From contig JAJVDF010000016.1 of assembly GCA_022410635.1 (NCBI GenBank), forward strand, positions 840,462-904,461: DNA of 64,000 nucleotides, written 5' to 3'. The notes below the pieces were generated by a model. It worked only from the letters and a program-made list of their open reading frames with translations. It was not told where the DNA came from and did not search any database. The position numbers and the translations under genes were made by a program. Of this stretch, positions 1 through 10,934 are shown in pieces. This DNA comes from Tretioscincus oriximinensis. Taxonomy: Eukaryota; Chordata; Lepidosauria; Squamata; Gymnophthalmidae. Every line of letters starts with the position of its first letter. Within the stretch, counting starts at the first letter, position 1.

Positions 1-143
1 ATCTTTTCCATCTTCTCCTCGATGTTACTTATTCGTTTTTCCAAGGCCTTTGATGTTGCCAGAATTTCATCTAAGTTTATGAGAATTTGGGCCACGTCTC
101 TGACAGTAGCCACTCCTACCCCTGACTCCCTGTCAACCTCCAT
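1..143 (-). CDS. L1-type LINE ORF1 protein, N-terminal part (runs off the window)
   Basis: Read on the minus strand, an ATG at 143 opens a frame of 47 codons that is still open at the window edge. It begins MEVDRESG and continues into a segment rich in Ile, Leu, Glu and Lys with heptad-like spacing (ILINLDEIL, then ALEKRISNIEEKMEKM), which looks like the start of a coiled coil. L1 ORF1 proteins are RNA-binding trimers held by a coiled coil near the N-terminus, and act in the LINE ribonucleoprotein. The tandem monomers directly upstream (to the right) fit an L1 5' UTR, which supports this start. Without the RRM and C-terminal domain the assignment rests on context and composition. No stop interrupts the visible part, so the copy could be fairly young. 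Confidence 0.6.
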   Translation of the reverse strand, partial: MEVDRESGVGVATVRDVAQILINLDEILATSKALEKRISNIEEKMEK

Positions 144-896
144 CTTACAGCACTCCTGAGTGGGTGTTGTTTTCGACTCTCCCTCTTTTGGCGTTATGTT
201 CCCAGACTTGTTTTATAGCTGGGTATTGTCTGTGTACTGTCTGTGATCGTTTATTTTTATATTTAACACAGATTTGTTTTCAGTTGATTGTTCCAGTCTG
301 AGAGCCCCTGGAAGTAGCTTCCTATTCCTTGCTCCTGAGGGGGTGTTATATACTGCTCCCTTCTCTTTTAACGTTAAGTTTCTAGGCTNGATTTGCAGTC
401 CGTTAATTTCACAAGGGCTTCTTTTATATATATGCTGTTTGCGATTGTTTATTTTTATGTTTGATATGGAGCTGTTTTTGAATGATTGATCATTCCGAGT
501 CCCAACTGTCACTTTCAACTCTGCATTCCTGAGGGGGTGTTTTCTTTGGCCTTTCTCTTTCTGACNTAATGTTTTCAGGCTGAAGTTCTGGTTAGGTAAA
601 ATCACCACAGCTTTGTCTTTATATGTGTTGTCTCCGATNGTTTGTTTTTATGTGTGATATGGTGCTATTTTGAATGATCGTCCCCTTTNCAGGAGCCCCC
701 AGCAGTAGTTTTCTACTCTGCGCTTCTGAGGGGGTGATGTTTTCGGCTTTCNCCTTTCTCACGTAGCGTTTTTAGGCTTGATTTCAAGTTTGGTAATTTC
801 ACAAGGGCTTCGTTTTTGTGTGTGCCGCTTGTGATCATTTATTTCATGCTTGATATAGATTTATTTTTAATTAATCGTTCCTAGTCCGGGAGCCAA
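144..896 (-). repeat. tandem ~190-bp monomers, probable L1 5' UTR
   Basis: Four imperfect copies of one unit lie head to tail. The shared anchor CTGAGGGGGTG (first copy CTGAGTGGGTG) recurs at 156, 335, 529 and 726, so the period is 179, 194 and 197 bp. Each unit also repeats a 'TGATCGTTTATTTTTATG'-like block and an 'AATTTCACAAGGGCTTC' block in alternate units. The array ends at a CR1 3' tail at about 897. In mouse and some other vertebrate L1s, tandem monomers upstream of ORF1 act as an additive promoter; here that role is inferred. A long minus frame through the monomers (608 to 213) has no recognisable protein character. Confidence 0.65.
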
Positions 897-1800
897 CATA
901 AGAACATATGAACATAAGAACATAAGAAGAGCCATACTTGATCAGGCCACAGCCCATCTAGTCCAGCATTCTGTCTTACACAGAAGACCACCAGATGCAC
1001 CTGGGCAGTCTGAACAGAGAAAAGCAAAATATGCACCTATTTAAGACTCCCTGCAAATGGTATTTCAGGAGCTCCACCTGTTGCTCCATCCTGGAGGCAA
1101 CATTCAGACATCCATCCTAGTACCCATTTATACCCTTGGTGCCCATGAACCTGTCTAGTCCTGTCTTGAAGCTATCCAAGCTGTTAGCTACCACTACCTC
1201 TTCAGGAAGTAAATTCCACAGGCCGATGACCCTCTGGGTGAAAAAATACTTTCCTTTGTCTGTTCTCACTTTACTGCCCAATCAGTTTTAAGGAGTGACC
1301 TCTGGTCTTTGTGTTGTGTGATAGAGAAAACATTTTTTCTCTATTCACCCTATCCATCACATGCATGATTTTATACACTTCAATCAGATCACCTCTCAAA
1401 CGTCGCCTTTCAAGGCTGAAGAGGCCCAGACATTGCAGCCTGACTTCATAAGGCAAGTGCTCCATTCTTGTTGCCCTTTTCGGCACCTTCTCTAGTTCCA
1501 CAATATCCCTCTTGAGATGTGGTGACCAGAATTGAACACAGTATTCCAAATGTGGCCTCACCACAGATTTATAAAGAGGTAAACCAACATTTGCTGTCTT
1601 GTTTTCAATTCTTTTCCTAATTATCCCAACATGGAATTTGCCTTTTTTGCTGCTGCTGCACACTGGGTTGACATCTTCATTGAATTGTCCACCAACACCC
1701 CAAGATCCTTTTCTTGCTCGGTTACAAAAAACTTGGATCTCATCAAGTAGTAGGAGTAGTTAGGGTTCTTTGCCACAATGTGCAAGACCTTGCACTAGTT
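897..1800 (-). mobile_element. CR1 LINE, 3' part
   Basis: The left end carries the octamer-like tail (AACATAAG repeats at 897-925, complement TTCTTATG), then the well-known CR1 3' sequence around 'GCCCATCTAGTCCAGCATT'. To the right lies the reverse-transcriptase C-terminus (see 1271-1663). Similarity to CR1 sequence ('TTTGCCACAATGTGCAAGAC') continues to about 1795, where I lose it. The element is 5' truncated, as is usual for CR1. Confidence 0.85.
1271..1663 (-). pseudogene. CR1 reverse transcriptase, C-terminal fragment
   Basis: This is a 130-residue open stretch of the CR1 pol protein, which copies the element's own RNA during target-primed insertion. Recognisable family landmarks are SVVRPHLEYCVQFWSP near residues 33-48, then a KRDIVELEKVPKRATRM helix, LPYEVRLQCLGLFSLERRR, and the GDLIEVYKIMH motif, ending near TRGHSLKLIGQ. 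Endonuclease and catalytic RT domains are absent because the copy is 5' truncated. The ATG at its start is not a real initiation site: the frame reads in from upstream, where QEKDLG-like CR1 sequence is still visible near 1700. Confidence 0.85.
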
Positions 1801-2312
1801 ATCAAGCACAGAATCTGCCCTCAGAACCACCTGAGACACAGAGTAGGAGAAGGAATTCTGAGGAGAGATGGTGCCTTCATCTCTTCCATTGCCATACAGA
1901 GTGATGTTCAAAGGAGATTGCAAATTACTTGAGGCTATTTCCATCCATCTCATGTTGCCATTAGGCAGAAAATAGCCAAATCTTTGGAAACATTTCTGGT
2001 CCAAGTTGCTATTAGCAGAAACTTTGCAGGTAAAGGACCGTACACAAGGTAAACGGCTGCAAGTCAAAAGAAGCATTCCAAATTAGACTGGTCAAGGCAA
2101 AAATCTAGAGAAAAGGCTGCTGACATTTAAAACTAAGGTAAGGTTAATACTCTGGTTCTGATGCTAAGATTTAAAAGGGGGGGAAATGAGCTTTAGGATT
2201 GGAACATTGGAAGTGTCTATTAACTAATGCAGCTTACTTCCTTTGCAGGCTTCCTGCTTCCTCTGCCCAAGCTTTTTTTATTAAACTTTTGTAAGGAACC
2301 CATCATTTCTCG
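1801..2312. other. intergenic, nothing recognised
   Basis: Single-copy-looking AT-rich DNA. Short frames are present, but none resembles a protein family. Confidence 0.4.
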
Positions 2313-2524
2313 TAGGCTGACCAGGTGACCCCTTTTGGGGGGGTTGAAAACCTGGTTTTGGGGTGCCTCCCAGTTTTTTCTGAGGAAAATGTTTTCCAAA
2401 AAAAATAGTTTTTGAATTTTGTTTTTGTTTTTGATTTTTTTTTCCTCAGAAAAAACCAGGAGGTACCCCAAAAATGGGTTTTCAACACACACACACCCCA
2501 AAGAGGGGTCATCTGGTCAGCCTA
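2313..2524. mobile_element. foldback (hairpin) MITE, family A copy 1
   Basis: The ends are inverted copies of TAGGCTGACCAG(G/A)TGACC, and the arms continue inward through a CCCCTTTTGGGG-type block, a TGGTTTTGGGGTGCCTCC block and TTTTTTCTGAGGAAAA. They meet at an A/T-rich loop near 2400-2440. Further copies lie at 15287, 21569 and 40524 (the third diverged). All are bounded by TA, which suits a Tc1/mariner-type target site, although the TA could belong to the inverted repeat. No transposase is encoded. The right arm contains an (AC)n run. Confidence 0.8.
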
Positions 2525-4226
2525 TCCCAATGGGAAATTTTGGTGCAACTGAAGACTTTTCCTGTTGTTTCAGTCCCACTGCCTCACTGAAGGCAAGCGG
2601 TGAGTCTTCATTCCCTGGCAGGTAAATTTTGGTGCATTCAGACCCATTATTTTGACTACAACAATGGTGCCATGCCAGCTTCCCTGAACTGTGTGTTCTA
2701 AATCAGCTGGAAGATCTTTTGCAAAAATACAGAATCAAAGGCTGTTTCTGCATTAGGGATAATTCTGGATTATATCTCCCCACCTGCATGCTAGTCCAGA
2801 CTATGAAAGTAACTGGACAGGAGGGCATATGCCATCATCTATACGTACATGTGGATGGCAGGACCCTATTGCAAGATATATGCCAGAATAAGGTCTTATA
2901 CACTAATGTTAATGCCTTGCTCATTAGCAAATAAGCAGCCAACATAAGGGCTTTTTTAGGCCAAATCTTTAACTAAACCACAATTTAAACTATTCTAGAG
3001 CAAATATGGTTTAGCAGAATTCAAATTAAACAAAGGAGAGAAGGAAATGATTACATATGGTTTTCATTATATCTTGTGCACATTATTATGTATGTGATCA
3101 GATTACATTCTGATTTGCCCATTTTTGTTTTTGTTTTTTTTTCAAATATTTAGTCCCCAATATTGTATTAATTTGTAAAATCATCGCATAGAAACAAGTG
3201 TCCAAGGTCTCACAACTAGTCCAGAGGATACCACCAGACCACTTTTTAAGGCACGGGATTTCTCTAATATGACCCAAAGCACCATTCCTAAGCCATTCAA
3301 GGGCTCAAGGTTTGTGAGTTATAAAAACAGGAACATTATAATTGTTCTTTCATCAACTATTCTTAGAAAACTGAAGTTATGGATAAAGAGAATTAAGGTT
3401 TTAAATAAATCTGGCTATTTGACTTTATCTCAAATTAATGTCCTCCTGTGGTGGACACTGAGGGTGGGGGACAACATGATGTTATATCCAAGAAGAAAGA
3501 TATGTCACTCTTGGATCTTTTTTTGAAGAACACTGGTTTACTTTCCCACTGTGAGCATTTTTCTTTCTTTCCCTTGGAAATAAAACTTGCCATTATATTA
3601 TTTAGACACCCACCCACACAAGGAGAAATCATGAGATATATTTTATTTTCTGTGAATTAATATCTTTAGAAATTATAGTACAGTGGTTACCTAGACAACC
3701 ATTTATTTCCTGTTCTTCTTCTCTTTCAGCATTTCTTCTTTATCCAACACAGATTTTTCTTATGAACCTTAGCTTCCCCAAATCCAGGACCACCCAAATG
3801 GTTCTGGTCTACAATCAGTGTTGTATCTTTGGTTTGGTTTTGTTCTCTATTGTTAGACAGAATAAAAAATACATAACAAAGTTAATTGAATCTGTATCCA
3901 TAACAATTCACTGATAAAATACATACGTATTTTATCACGTCCATCTGATTTGTGGAGGAGCAAGGGCTGTAAAGCCTCCCTCCCTCACTGATTGGATGGC
4001 AGAAGCTGAGAGAGTCAGAGGTACATGTGGACTGGATGAATGCTGGTCTAGCCAGCCGAATGAAACGCCACTAATGCGGGTGCCACAAGGGCTTGCCTGT
4101 CAGGCCCAGTCAGGGTTGGTTCACTCTGGCTACCCCTCCCCTCCAGTCACCAGATGTCCAGTCTGCATGGGGAACTTGAATACTCCCCAGTCCCTGGCCT
4201 GGAACAGGTATGAGTGGGGAAGTATG
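2525..4226. other. intergenic, nothing recognised
   Basis: AT-rich DNA with no frame that looks protein-like and no repeat I could match elsewhere in the window. A polyT stretch lies near 3127-3142. Confidence 0.4.
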
Positions 4227-4408
4227 GTGGAGATTGGGGACAAGGAAGAGGAGGAAGATGATGAGGAACAGAGGGGAGGGGGAAGGGGATGGGGGAGATA
4301 AGAGAAGAGGAAGAGAGGGGTGGGGAAGAAAAGGAAGAGAGGAGAGAGGAGAGAGGAAGGGGGACAGAGGAGGAGGGAGAGCAGGGAGAGGGGATAGCAG
4401 GAGGGAGT
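4227..4408. repeat. purine-rich (GA/GGA) low-complexity tract
   Basis: About 180 bases consisting almost wholly of A and G on the plus strand. The Glu/Gly/Arg-rich and Ser/Leu/Pro-rich frames across it are by-products of composition. Such tracts can form triplex DNA; that is general knowledge and not shown here. Confidence 0.85.
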
Positions 4409-4889
4409 GATTGTATGAATCATCTGATCAAGTGTCAACTAGGCCCCCTCAAGATGAACTGCCTAAATCAGGAATTTATTTAAAATCCAGAATAACCCAA
4501 TTGTCTGTCCATCCTCACATTTATGTGTTCGATAACAAGGAGGTGACGTATCCCGGGAATTGTATTTCTGTTACATTGCACAGAATCCTGATTGCTTGCT
4601 CATATCCCTCCCCTCATATGGCTGAGCTCCAGTATGCATGCCTTGCCTTGACCTCAGCCAAGTGCACATGTCTTGCTGCAAATCTTGGCTGAATCCTCAG
4701 CTTTTTCTGCCCGCTCCTGTGCATACACACGATATACCTTTTTTAAAAATGAAAAAATAGAAGCCTGCACTGATATCTGCATGTAACAATTGACAGGAAA
4801 ACGTGGGGCAATGGGTCTTGTTAGAGAATGAATTGCTGAAACTGCATGAGCAGCCAGGCAGATCCTCTTTGATGTAACTACCATAGTGG
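4409..4889. other. intergenic, nothing recognised
   Basis: No protein-like frame and no repeat match seen. Confidence 0.35.
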
Positions 4890-5470
4890 TAGAAATTTAT
4901 TTATTATTTATTTACATTTCTATGCTACCCTATACCTGAAGGTTTCAGGGCAGTAAACAGTAAAAAGTCAACATATTAAAATCAAATTAACGTATTAAAA
5001 GAACAATACTGCATCTGAGGGTAGGGAAGGGAGAGCAGTTTTTTCAGCCAAAGGCCAAGTTATGGTTAATGGCGCGCGCAAAGCATGTGAGAAATTTTTA
5101 TGATGTCACTTCTTGGGTGTAAAAGAAAGTTACATAAAAAGTGGCATCACTTCCTAGACACGTCAAGAAGTGACATCATCCTGGGCTTCATTTCCACTGG
5201 AGCAAATGATGTCACTTCTGGTAAAATGGCTGCGCCCAAGGTATCTCGTGCAAGGGTGCACTATCTCGCAGAACTGCACAAGATTCTCATGCAGTTCCCA
5301 TCATTGCTTCAAACCTTTCCTGAATGCATACAAAGATGGTGACTGACACACCTCAATATCCTCAAGTGAGAGGCTGTCCCATAGACTGGGATTGCCATGG
5401 AGAAGGCTGTATCCCAGGTTCCCATCCTCATCCAAATATCTCATCTGGATGGAACCCAATATATAAAGAC
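4890..5470 (-). mobile_element. L2-like LINE 3' end, interrupted by an insertion
   Basis: The left end has the (TTTA)n tail and 'CCCTATACCTGAAGG', matching the 3' end of the better preserved copy at 38473-39225. It then reads 'GCCAAAGGCCAAG' near 5047. The match resumes near 5290 ('AAAGATGGTGACTGA', 'CAGGTTCCCATCCTCA') where the 38.6-kb copy has 'AAAGATGGTGATTGA' and 'CGGGTTCCCACCCTCA'. In the 38-kb copy these two blocks are only about 30 bp apart, so roughly 220 bp has been inserted here (5070-5290). Confidence 0.75.
5070..5290. mobile_element. ~220-bp insertion with four ATF/CRE-like TGA(T/C)(G/A)TCA-type motifs
   Basis: The block is absent from the equivalent position of the related LINE copy at 38.6 kb. 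It contains TGATGTCACTTCT (5101), TGGCATCACTTCC (5142), AGAAGTGACATCATCC (5166, inverted) and TGATGTCACTTCTG (5207). It is followed by AAATGGCTGCGCCC (5224), which resembles a YY1 site. I found no clear target-site duplication. It may be an unclassified short repeat. Confidence 0.5.
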
Positions 5471-6744
5471 TTGCTTTGGTTTTCTTGTTTTACTTTTTAT
5501 TTCCTAAGCAATAGGGATTCTTACTCCACTTTTTACAATCAGCAATCTAAATTTGGTTCGGGCACAAAAAATAAACCAAAAGTGGTATCAAGTGAAATGA
5601 TTCACACATAGAACTGGAATCCACACTGCATCATATGTAACATTTTGGACAGCTAAATGTACAGGAAAACAGAAGAATACTAGAGTTACACAAACAATGG
5701 TTTTTGGGAGAAAGATAATTAAGTTTTATGCACTGAGTATGTATTCAAGGGCCAGTGTGTGTTTATTACGGAAACATTGGAAATTAAAACCAGGTGTAGA
5801 AAGGGTTTTTCCTGAATGATGCCAAACTCAGCTCAGACATTGGCTAGGAGGAAATAAATGTTTCCACACACCAAACAAGTGGGTTTTTGCATACTTGATT
5901 TGTTACTGCAGAATTGCATAAAGAAAAATCAAGCAAAGATGTTCAAATGATTTTGAAATAAACCCTGCTCAGTAACAGTTGCCAATTGGGGGAAGGAGTT
6001 CTTGGCGTTATTTTAATATGGAGAGTCTGTGGGATTGCTGCAAAGATTCCAGACATTATATTTTAGGATCACAGGGTTAGCCAGATCTCATAAAGCAAAT
6101 CATATGAAAGCTTATTTTGGTTAAGAAATAGCAACACAAAATTAACGCTGTATTTTCCTACTCAGTTCACAGATGTCCTTTGTTGACCAGGCTTTTAAAG
6201 AGAGAGAGGAGGGGGGCGGAAGAGAGAAAGCACTTAGTTTGTAGGAAACCAAGAAAAAAACATTTAGTCAGTGCAAACAGGTAAACAATATGCCTGCTAA
6301 AAATTGCACTGGGGACATTCAAATTCTTTTGACCACAAAGTTATTTCAACTGGAAATGGGGTATTTTGAGTGTTCTGAGTGTGAAGTGAAACAAACCNTG
6401 TTCTCATCTCAAAACAAGCAACTCTGTTTTGAATTGCATTGTTCCAGATTTTGAGCATCACTTAGAGACACTTTTTTTCTGCGCATATTTGAAGAGGCAT
6501 TCTAAGGATGAAATGGATTTGGGAAGAAAGGTTACCTGGCTGTTCATTTCTTTTTCATATTAAGTGCAAGCTTAATTAGTTTTTCTGTCCCTTGAAGGGG
6601 AACACAAAAACACAAAAAATGTTTTGAGTTTTGGTTTCCAGAGCAACCTATTTGGTCACTGTTCTGACAAAACATTTCAGCTATTTTTGTTTTATCCCAA
6701 ATTAGTGAAATTAGCCTGTTGCATTATTGTCATGCAATGGGCTA
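5471..6744. other. intergenic, nothing recognised
   Basis: AT-rich, apparently single-copy. A short GA run lies at 6199-6230. Confidence 0.4.
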
Positions 6745-6960
6745 TAGCCTCTCCTCCTCCTCCTTGTTCCCATCCATGCCTCCACCCACTCCCTGCTCTA
6801 TAGTCCTCTCCCATCCCCCTTTCACTTGCTGCTTCTTTGTTTCATTCCTCCTTTTCATTATCCTTCTTTCTTGTTTCATTTTCTCTTCTTCCTTCCTTTC
6901 TATGTTTCATCCATTCCTTCCTTTGTTCCCCCTTTCCTTCCTTCCTTTCCCTCCTAGTAC
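6745..6960. repeat. polypyrimidine low-complexity tract
   Basis: Dense CCTCCTCC, CCTTCCTTTC and TTTCTTTC runs on the plus strand. The Phe/Ser/Pro-rich and Glu/Arg/Lys-rich frames over it are compositional artefacts. Confidence 0.8.
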
Positions 6961-9210
6961 TGGTCCCAGTACTGAATCCTGGGGTATTCCACTTTTCACA
7001 TCTTTCCACCCAGAGAACTGTCCATTTATCATTCCCCTCTGATTTTCTGTCTTTTAGCCCATTTCCAACCCAAGAGTCTGGTCTCTGAAGACTGCCAATG
7101 TCCTGAGCCCTGTTATCTGGAAGCTGCCAAAGTGTCATTGGTCACTATATCTCGGAATGTTGAATTCTCCCACGTACAGATTTGGAACAAAATGTAAAAA
7201 CTGTTTCATCCTCATTTCTTGTATATCAACCTGCTGCAAAAAATAACATTTTGTTCATAGTGAAGTTCTAATAGTGAACTACTATTCACAGGTTGGACAC
7301 GTTGGCTATTTTCACTCTTATGGAAGTTCATCTGCAACTGCTTCAGCTGGAATGTTACTCAGGCTCCAAAGCTCACATGAGCTTAAAAGCTATATATGAG
7401 GGCTATAAAAGCCAGAAATTAGAAGTTTCAGAAGTCTGGGAGGTCCAGGTCAGCATTTTCTACATTGCCCAAATCAACCCACCTGCTATACCAGCCCAGG
7501 GAGATGAGTACCTTTTCACATGCTGGGCCAAATGCTCCATGAACCACTGTAGACATATCTATATTCCAATCTAGGCAATCATTTTCACTGCCTAAGTTAA
7601 GTTAGGCTGTGTCTAATATGGGCACACATGGCCTCTCTAGAGATGTGGCTTCTCTCATTATCACTGAAGGGAGAACATTCCAGAAAGGACCCATGTGCTA
7701 CACTACTTGATTCTTGTGTCTCACACTGAAGTTTCAGGGAGGTAACTGTGAAATGCTAGTGTTCTCATCATCCCATTTAAAAGAAAACCTTTTTTTCCAC
7801 CTTTGGTATGAAGTTATTGGGAACCATCTTTAAGATCCCTTTAACAGACTGTTTAAAATAGCTTTAGATGCATGCTTGCATTTCTCTTAAGCTGCTGATT
7901 TCTACCTCAGTGAAGCAAAAATAATATTTTTCAGGTAGAAGTCACCCAAGGAATAGTGGGATTCAATTCTAGACAAATATGGTTAGAAAAAGGCTACCAG
8001 AGAGAGGTTTATATATCTTCCCCCACCAAGGTGCAGCAGGCATGTAGCCATTAAAAGTATAAACTTCTATACTGGATTTTTTCTGATAACTCTAGATTAG
8101 GATTGGTTACCAATGTATTGTATAGTACAGAATGCTTCCATATTCACATTCTGTAAGGGTTGTGCTCTTCCTCAGTTTCACTGATGTGTTTGTAATAGCT
8201 TTTGAGAGGAAGGCTAGAACATAAATCTAAGCTTTTGGAGAGAAATGAGAATGGTTCAGTAAAATGTAAGACAGACTTTTGGAAAGTAAAGAGAACCAGA
8301 ACAAAAGCAATGAGGCCCAATCTGGCTCCATATAACTTGCTGTCTAGACTTGAAACAAAAAATATCTCTGCCTCTTTATGTTTTTGTTCCTCCTGCTGGA
8401 AGGAAAAGTGCTGGAAATTGGTTCTTCCTCCTCTTGCGTGTTAATCGTTGAGTCAAGAATGAATGCCCTTTAGCTATCTAGACATTGCCAATGGAGGCCT
8501 TCAAAACAGGATCACAAGGCCAAGCCTGAACAAGGGAATTTCAGTCTGAACTTGGCCTCCTTGAAACCAGTGGTTAGAAGGCCCCCTGAGGCTCAACAAT
8601 GCTGTAGTAATCTATGCAAGCTGGGACATTTTTTCCACCCTAGCTTTCCTCCTGTTAAACAGAACTCCCTTACTCGTACATTCATTTGGGCCCAGTCATG
8701 ATTCTTTTAAAACTGCTGCCAGAAATTTTTAGTCATCTTTTGGCAAAGTATTTGTAACCACAAACATCACATAGCTGCTGGATGAGTCATTGCTATGAGT
8801 TATCTAATTCCTAGACCAGTGCATGCTTGCTTCTTCTTGCAATTTGGGGAGATTTAAATGTCACAGGCACTTGCTAGCTGGGAAAGGAATTCTCCTCCTT
8901 ATTCCCATATCTGGGCCCCTGGAATTTTGTGGACTGCAAACCACAGGGACCTGACCCTATAATAATAATAGGGTTACCAGGTCACTAAACTGGAGAGCAG
9001 AAAGAGGGACCAAAGCATTTTAAAAAGATGAGGTTTATGGGAGTTGTAGTGCCAAAGAACATTTCCCAATATTTCCTCCTCCTTGAAAAATACAAGGATA
9101 TCAAAATATGGAAATGTCCTACTCTGCATCAGAAATCTACTCTGCATGTGTTTGCTTACATGTCTGGTGAAGATGCACCTGTTCGCCCTGGCTTTCAGCT
9201 GAGGAAATAA
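6961..9210. other. intergenic, nothing recognised
   Basis: No protein-like frame and no clear repeat. The stretch 'AGGGTTACCAGGTCACTAAACTGG' near 8970 resembles the end of a short DNA element, but I could not find its partner end. Confidence 0.35.
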
Positions 9211-9280
9211 TATACTGCTCAAAACAATTAAGAGAACACTTTAACATAACAGTGTTCCCTTAATTGTTTTGAGCAGTATA
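9211..9280. mobile_element. near-perfect hairpin element, family B copy 1
   Basis: Arms of 30 bp (9211-9240 and 9251-9280) pair with one mismatch around a 10-base spacer. They begin TATACTGCTCAAAACAATTA and include the AGGGAACACT block. The second copy at 45717-45798 has longer arms; here the inner part of the right arm is missing. The outermost TATA/TA fits a TA target site, suggesting a Tc1/mariner-type MITE. It is far too short to encode anything. Confidence 0.85.
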
Positions 9281-9589
9281 TTTTCTTCCCATTCTTTTTG
9301 CTGCTCAGTTTTAGATGTTTCTATGTTTTGCTGTTATCTTCCCTGTGATCCTTCCATGTAGGATACAATAAAATAAATAAATACTGACATTTGCACACCC
9401 TAACTAATATGTTCTCATATATATATAATTAATTTAATTTTAACTGGCTCTTGGACCGCTTATTATTCATAAGAAGAGTCTCTGGTCCAAAAGCCCATTA
9501 AAACAAATTAAAAGCATAATCTCAGAATAATATTGTTTAGCACTGCGTACTTTTCAATAAAATATGATCTTGGCCCAATTCACATGATG
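9281..9589. other. AT-rich spacer
   Basis: Contains AATAAAATAAATAAATA (9368-9385) and an AT-repeat at 9416-9428. No other feature seen. Confidence 0.4.
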
Positions 9590-10590
9590 AGTTAAAACGT
9601 GAAAGAGGGTGGAAACTTGGTGTAAAAGGCCAGAGTATACCCCTGCCCAGAGTATACCTGGGGTTAAAGTGGCCTAGATTAGATTATAACAAGCGGATAA
9701 ACTGGGGTAAAGTATACCTCTCAGCCCAGAATATGCCCCTCCAGACCAGACTATCTAGAAAAGATATTTACTGTTGTTTGAAAAGCTGCTTCCTCTATTA
9801 TCATCTCCCTGGTGTTCCCACTTTCTCTTCGTATCATACGCCCATCAATGACATGGGAGATCAACTGGCCTACGCCAGATTATACCCCTCCAGAAAAGAC
9901 ATTTACTGACTGATTAAAAAGCTGCTTCCTCTGTTATCACTGTACTGGTCCCTGCCACCACCATCTGGTTACGTTTCTGCCAGAGGCCAAAAGACCTCTG
10001 GCAGGGAAAACCCACACCATTGCTGCTTCCCTATGATGGTTGGCAGCAAGTGCGATTGTGCCAACTGCATCACCCCACTGCCTATGGGTTAAGTTTCTGC
10101 TAGAGGCTGATAGGCCACTGACTAGGAAAACCCTCCTGCCCTCCTGTTCTCCTTCCCTCCCAGACTAGGCCCAAAACTCAGCCTTGATTACTTGAGACAT
10201 CCGAAGACCCTCAGGTGCCCAGGTAATCGACCCCAAGGCTTTGTCCTGCTCTCTGAGCCCTCCCACACTACCCCACCACTTGTGGTTGAGCCATGTCTGC
10301 AAGGGAAACCTTCTCCCCTCTGCCCCATGCAGAAGAAGAGCCACAAAATGGGCCTACTTCTGCATCCCCTCTTGACTGGATGGAAGTAAGTGCCCAGCTG
10401 AGGAGCTTCCCTTACCTCCGTCTCCTCCTTGCCAGTTGGCCCATCAAGAGCTGGCCAGATGAAGGAGCGCCGCTGGATTTGTCTGCTTCCGTCAGATCCT
10501 GCGGTTGCAATGGGGAGCAGTCAAGTTTTTACTCCTTACACAGGCCTGAATTGCCAGTCTAGGGAGAAAAACTTGACTTCTCTCCATTAG
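9590..10590. repeat. internally duplicated repeat block, left of the copia/Helitron segment
   Basis: Two related sub-blocks occur about 150 bp apart: 'CCCCTCCAGACCAGAC' with 'AAAAGCTGCTTCCTCTATTA' (9736-9800), and 'CCCCTCCAGAAAAGACATTT' with 'AAAAGCTGCTTCCTCTGTTA' (9886-9940). Downstream, 'GTTTCTGCCAGAGG' (9973) and 'GTTTCTGCTAGAGG' (10093) start two more units that end in 'GGGAAAACCC'/'AGGAAAACCC'. The same unit type returns at 12.5-13.0 kb. The whole 9.6-13.3 kb stretch may be one composite element; its ends are unresolved. Confidence 0.5.
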
Positions 10591-10599
10591 AGCTGAGGG

Positions 10600-10922
10600 A
10601 CTTTGACGAACGCAGACATATAGATCTTATATGCTTTCAACAATTGTTGACTTATTTCAATGTCAAGTTTCATGTGCCAATTACAATGTATATTGATTCT
10701 ATGACTTGTGTATATCTGGTTGATACAGAAAATCTTAAAGCAAGATTTAAATATATGCAAGTAAGATATTTTCATGTCAGAGAGTTAGTAAACAATGGTG
10801 TAATTAAACTAATCCATATCCCATCCAAAGACAACGTTGCTGATCTGTTTACAAAAGCAATTGTTACTAAGAAACTTTTAAAACTGAAACCTAAGTTAAA
10901 TGTTTTGGATAGCTACCAGTAA
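10600..10922 (+). pseudogene. Ty1/copia pol, RNase H C-terminal fragment
   Basis: A plus-strand frame enters from about 10608 and stops at 10920-10922. The readable protein contains QQLLTYFNVKF, MYIDSMTCVYLV, then KYMQVRYFHVRELVNNG and the highly typical end HIPSKDNVADLFTKAI. This order (an H-x-R-E-L-V core followed by I-P-x-x-D-N-x-A-D-x-x-T-K) is the C-terminus of copia-type RNase H, which degrades the RNA strand during reverse transcription. Gag, protease, integrase and RT are missing, so only the 3' end remains. The stop is followed within about 12 bases by a purine tract and an LTR start, exactly the layout expected. The 5' break is near 10600 and is not sharply defined. Confidence 0.85.
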
Positions 10923-10934
10923 ATAAGGAAGGAG
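10923..10934 (+). other. polypurine tract of the copia element
   Basis: The sequence ATAAGGAAGGAG immediately precedes the TGTTGG that opens the LTR. LTR elements prime plus-strand DNA synthesis from such a tract. Confidence 0.65.

Noticed and set aside
213..608. 131-codon minus-strand frame
   Set aside because: It runs through the tandem monomers upstream of the L1 ORF1 start and has no protein-family character; the openness comes from the repeat unit.
4130..4438. Leu/Ser/Pro-rich minus frame and Glu/Gly/Arg-rich plus frames
   Set aside because: Translation of a purine-rich tract.
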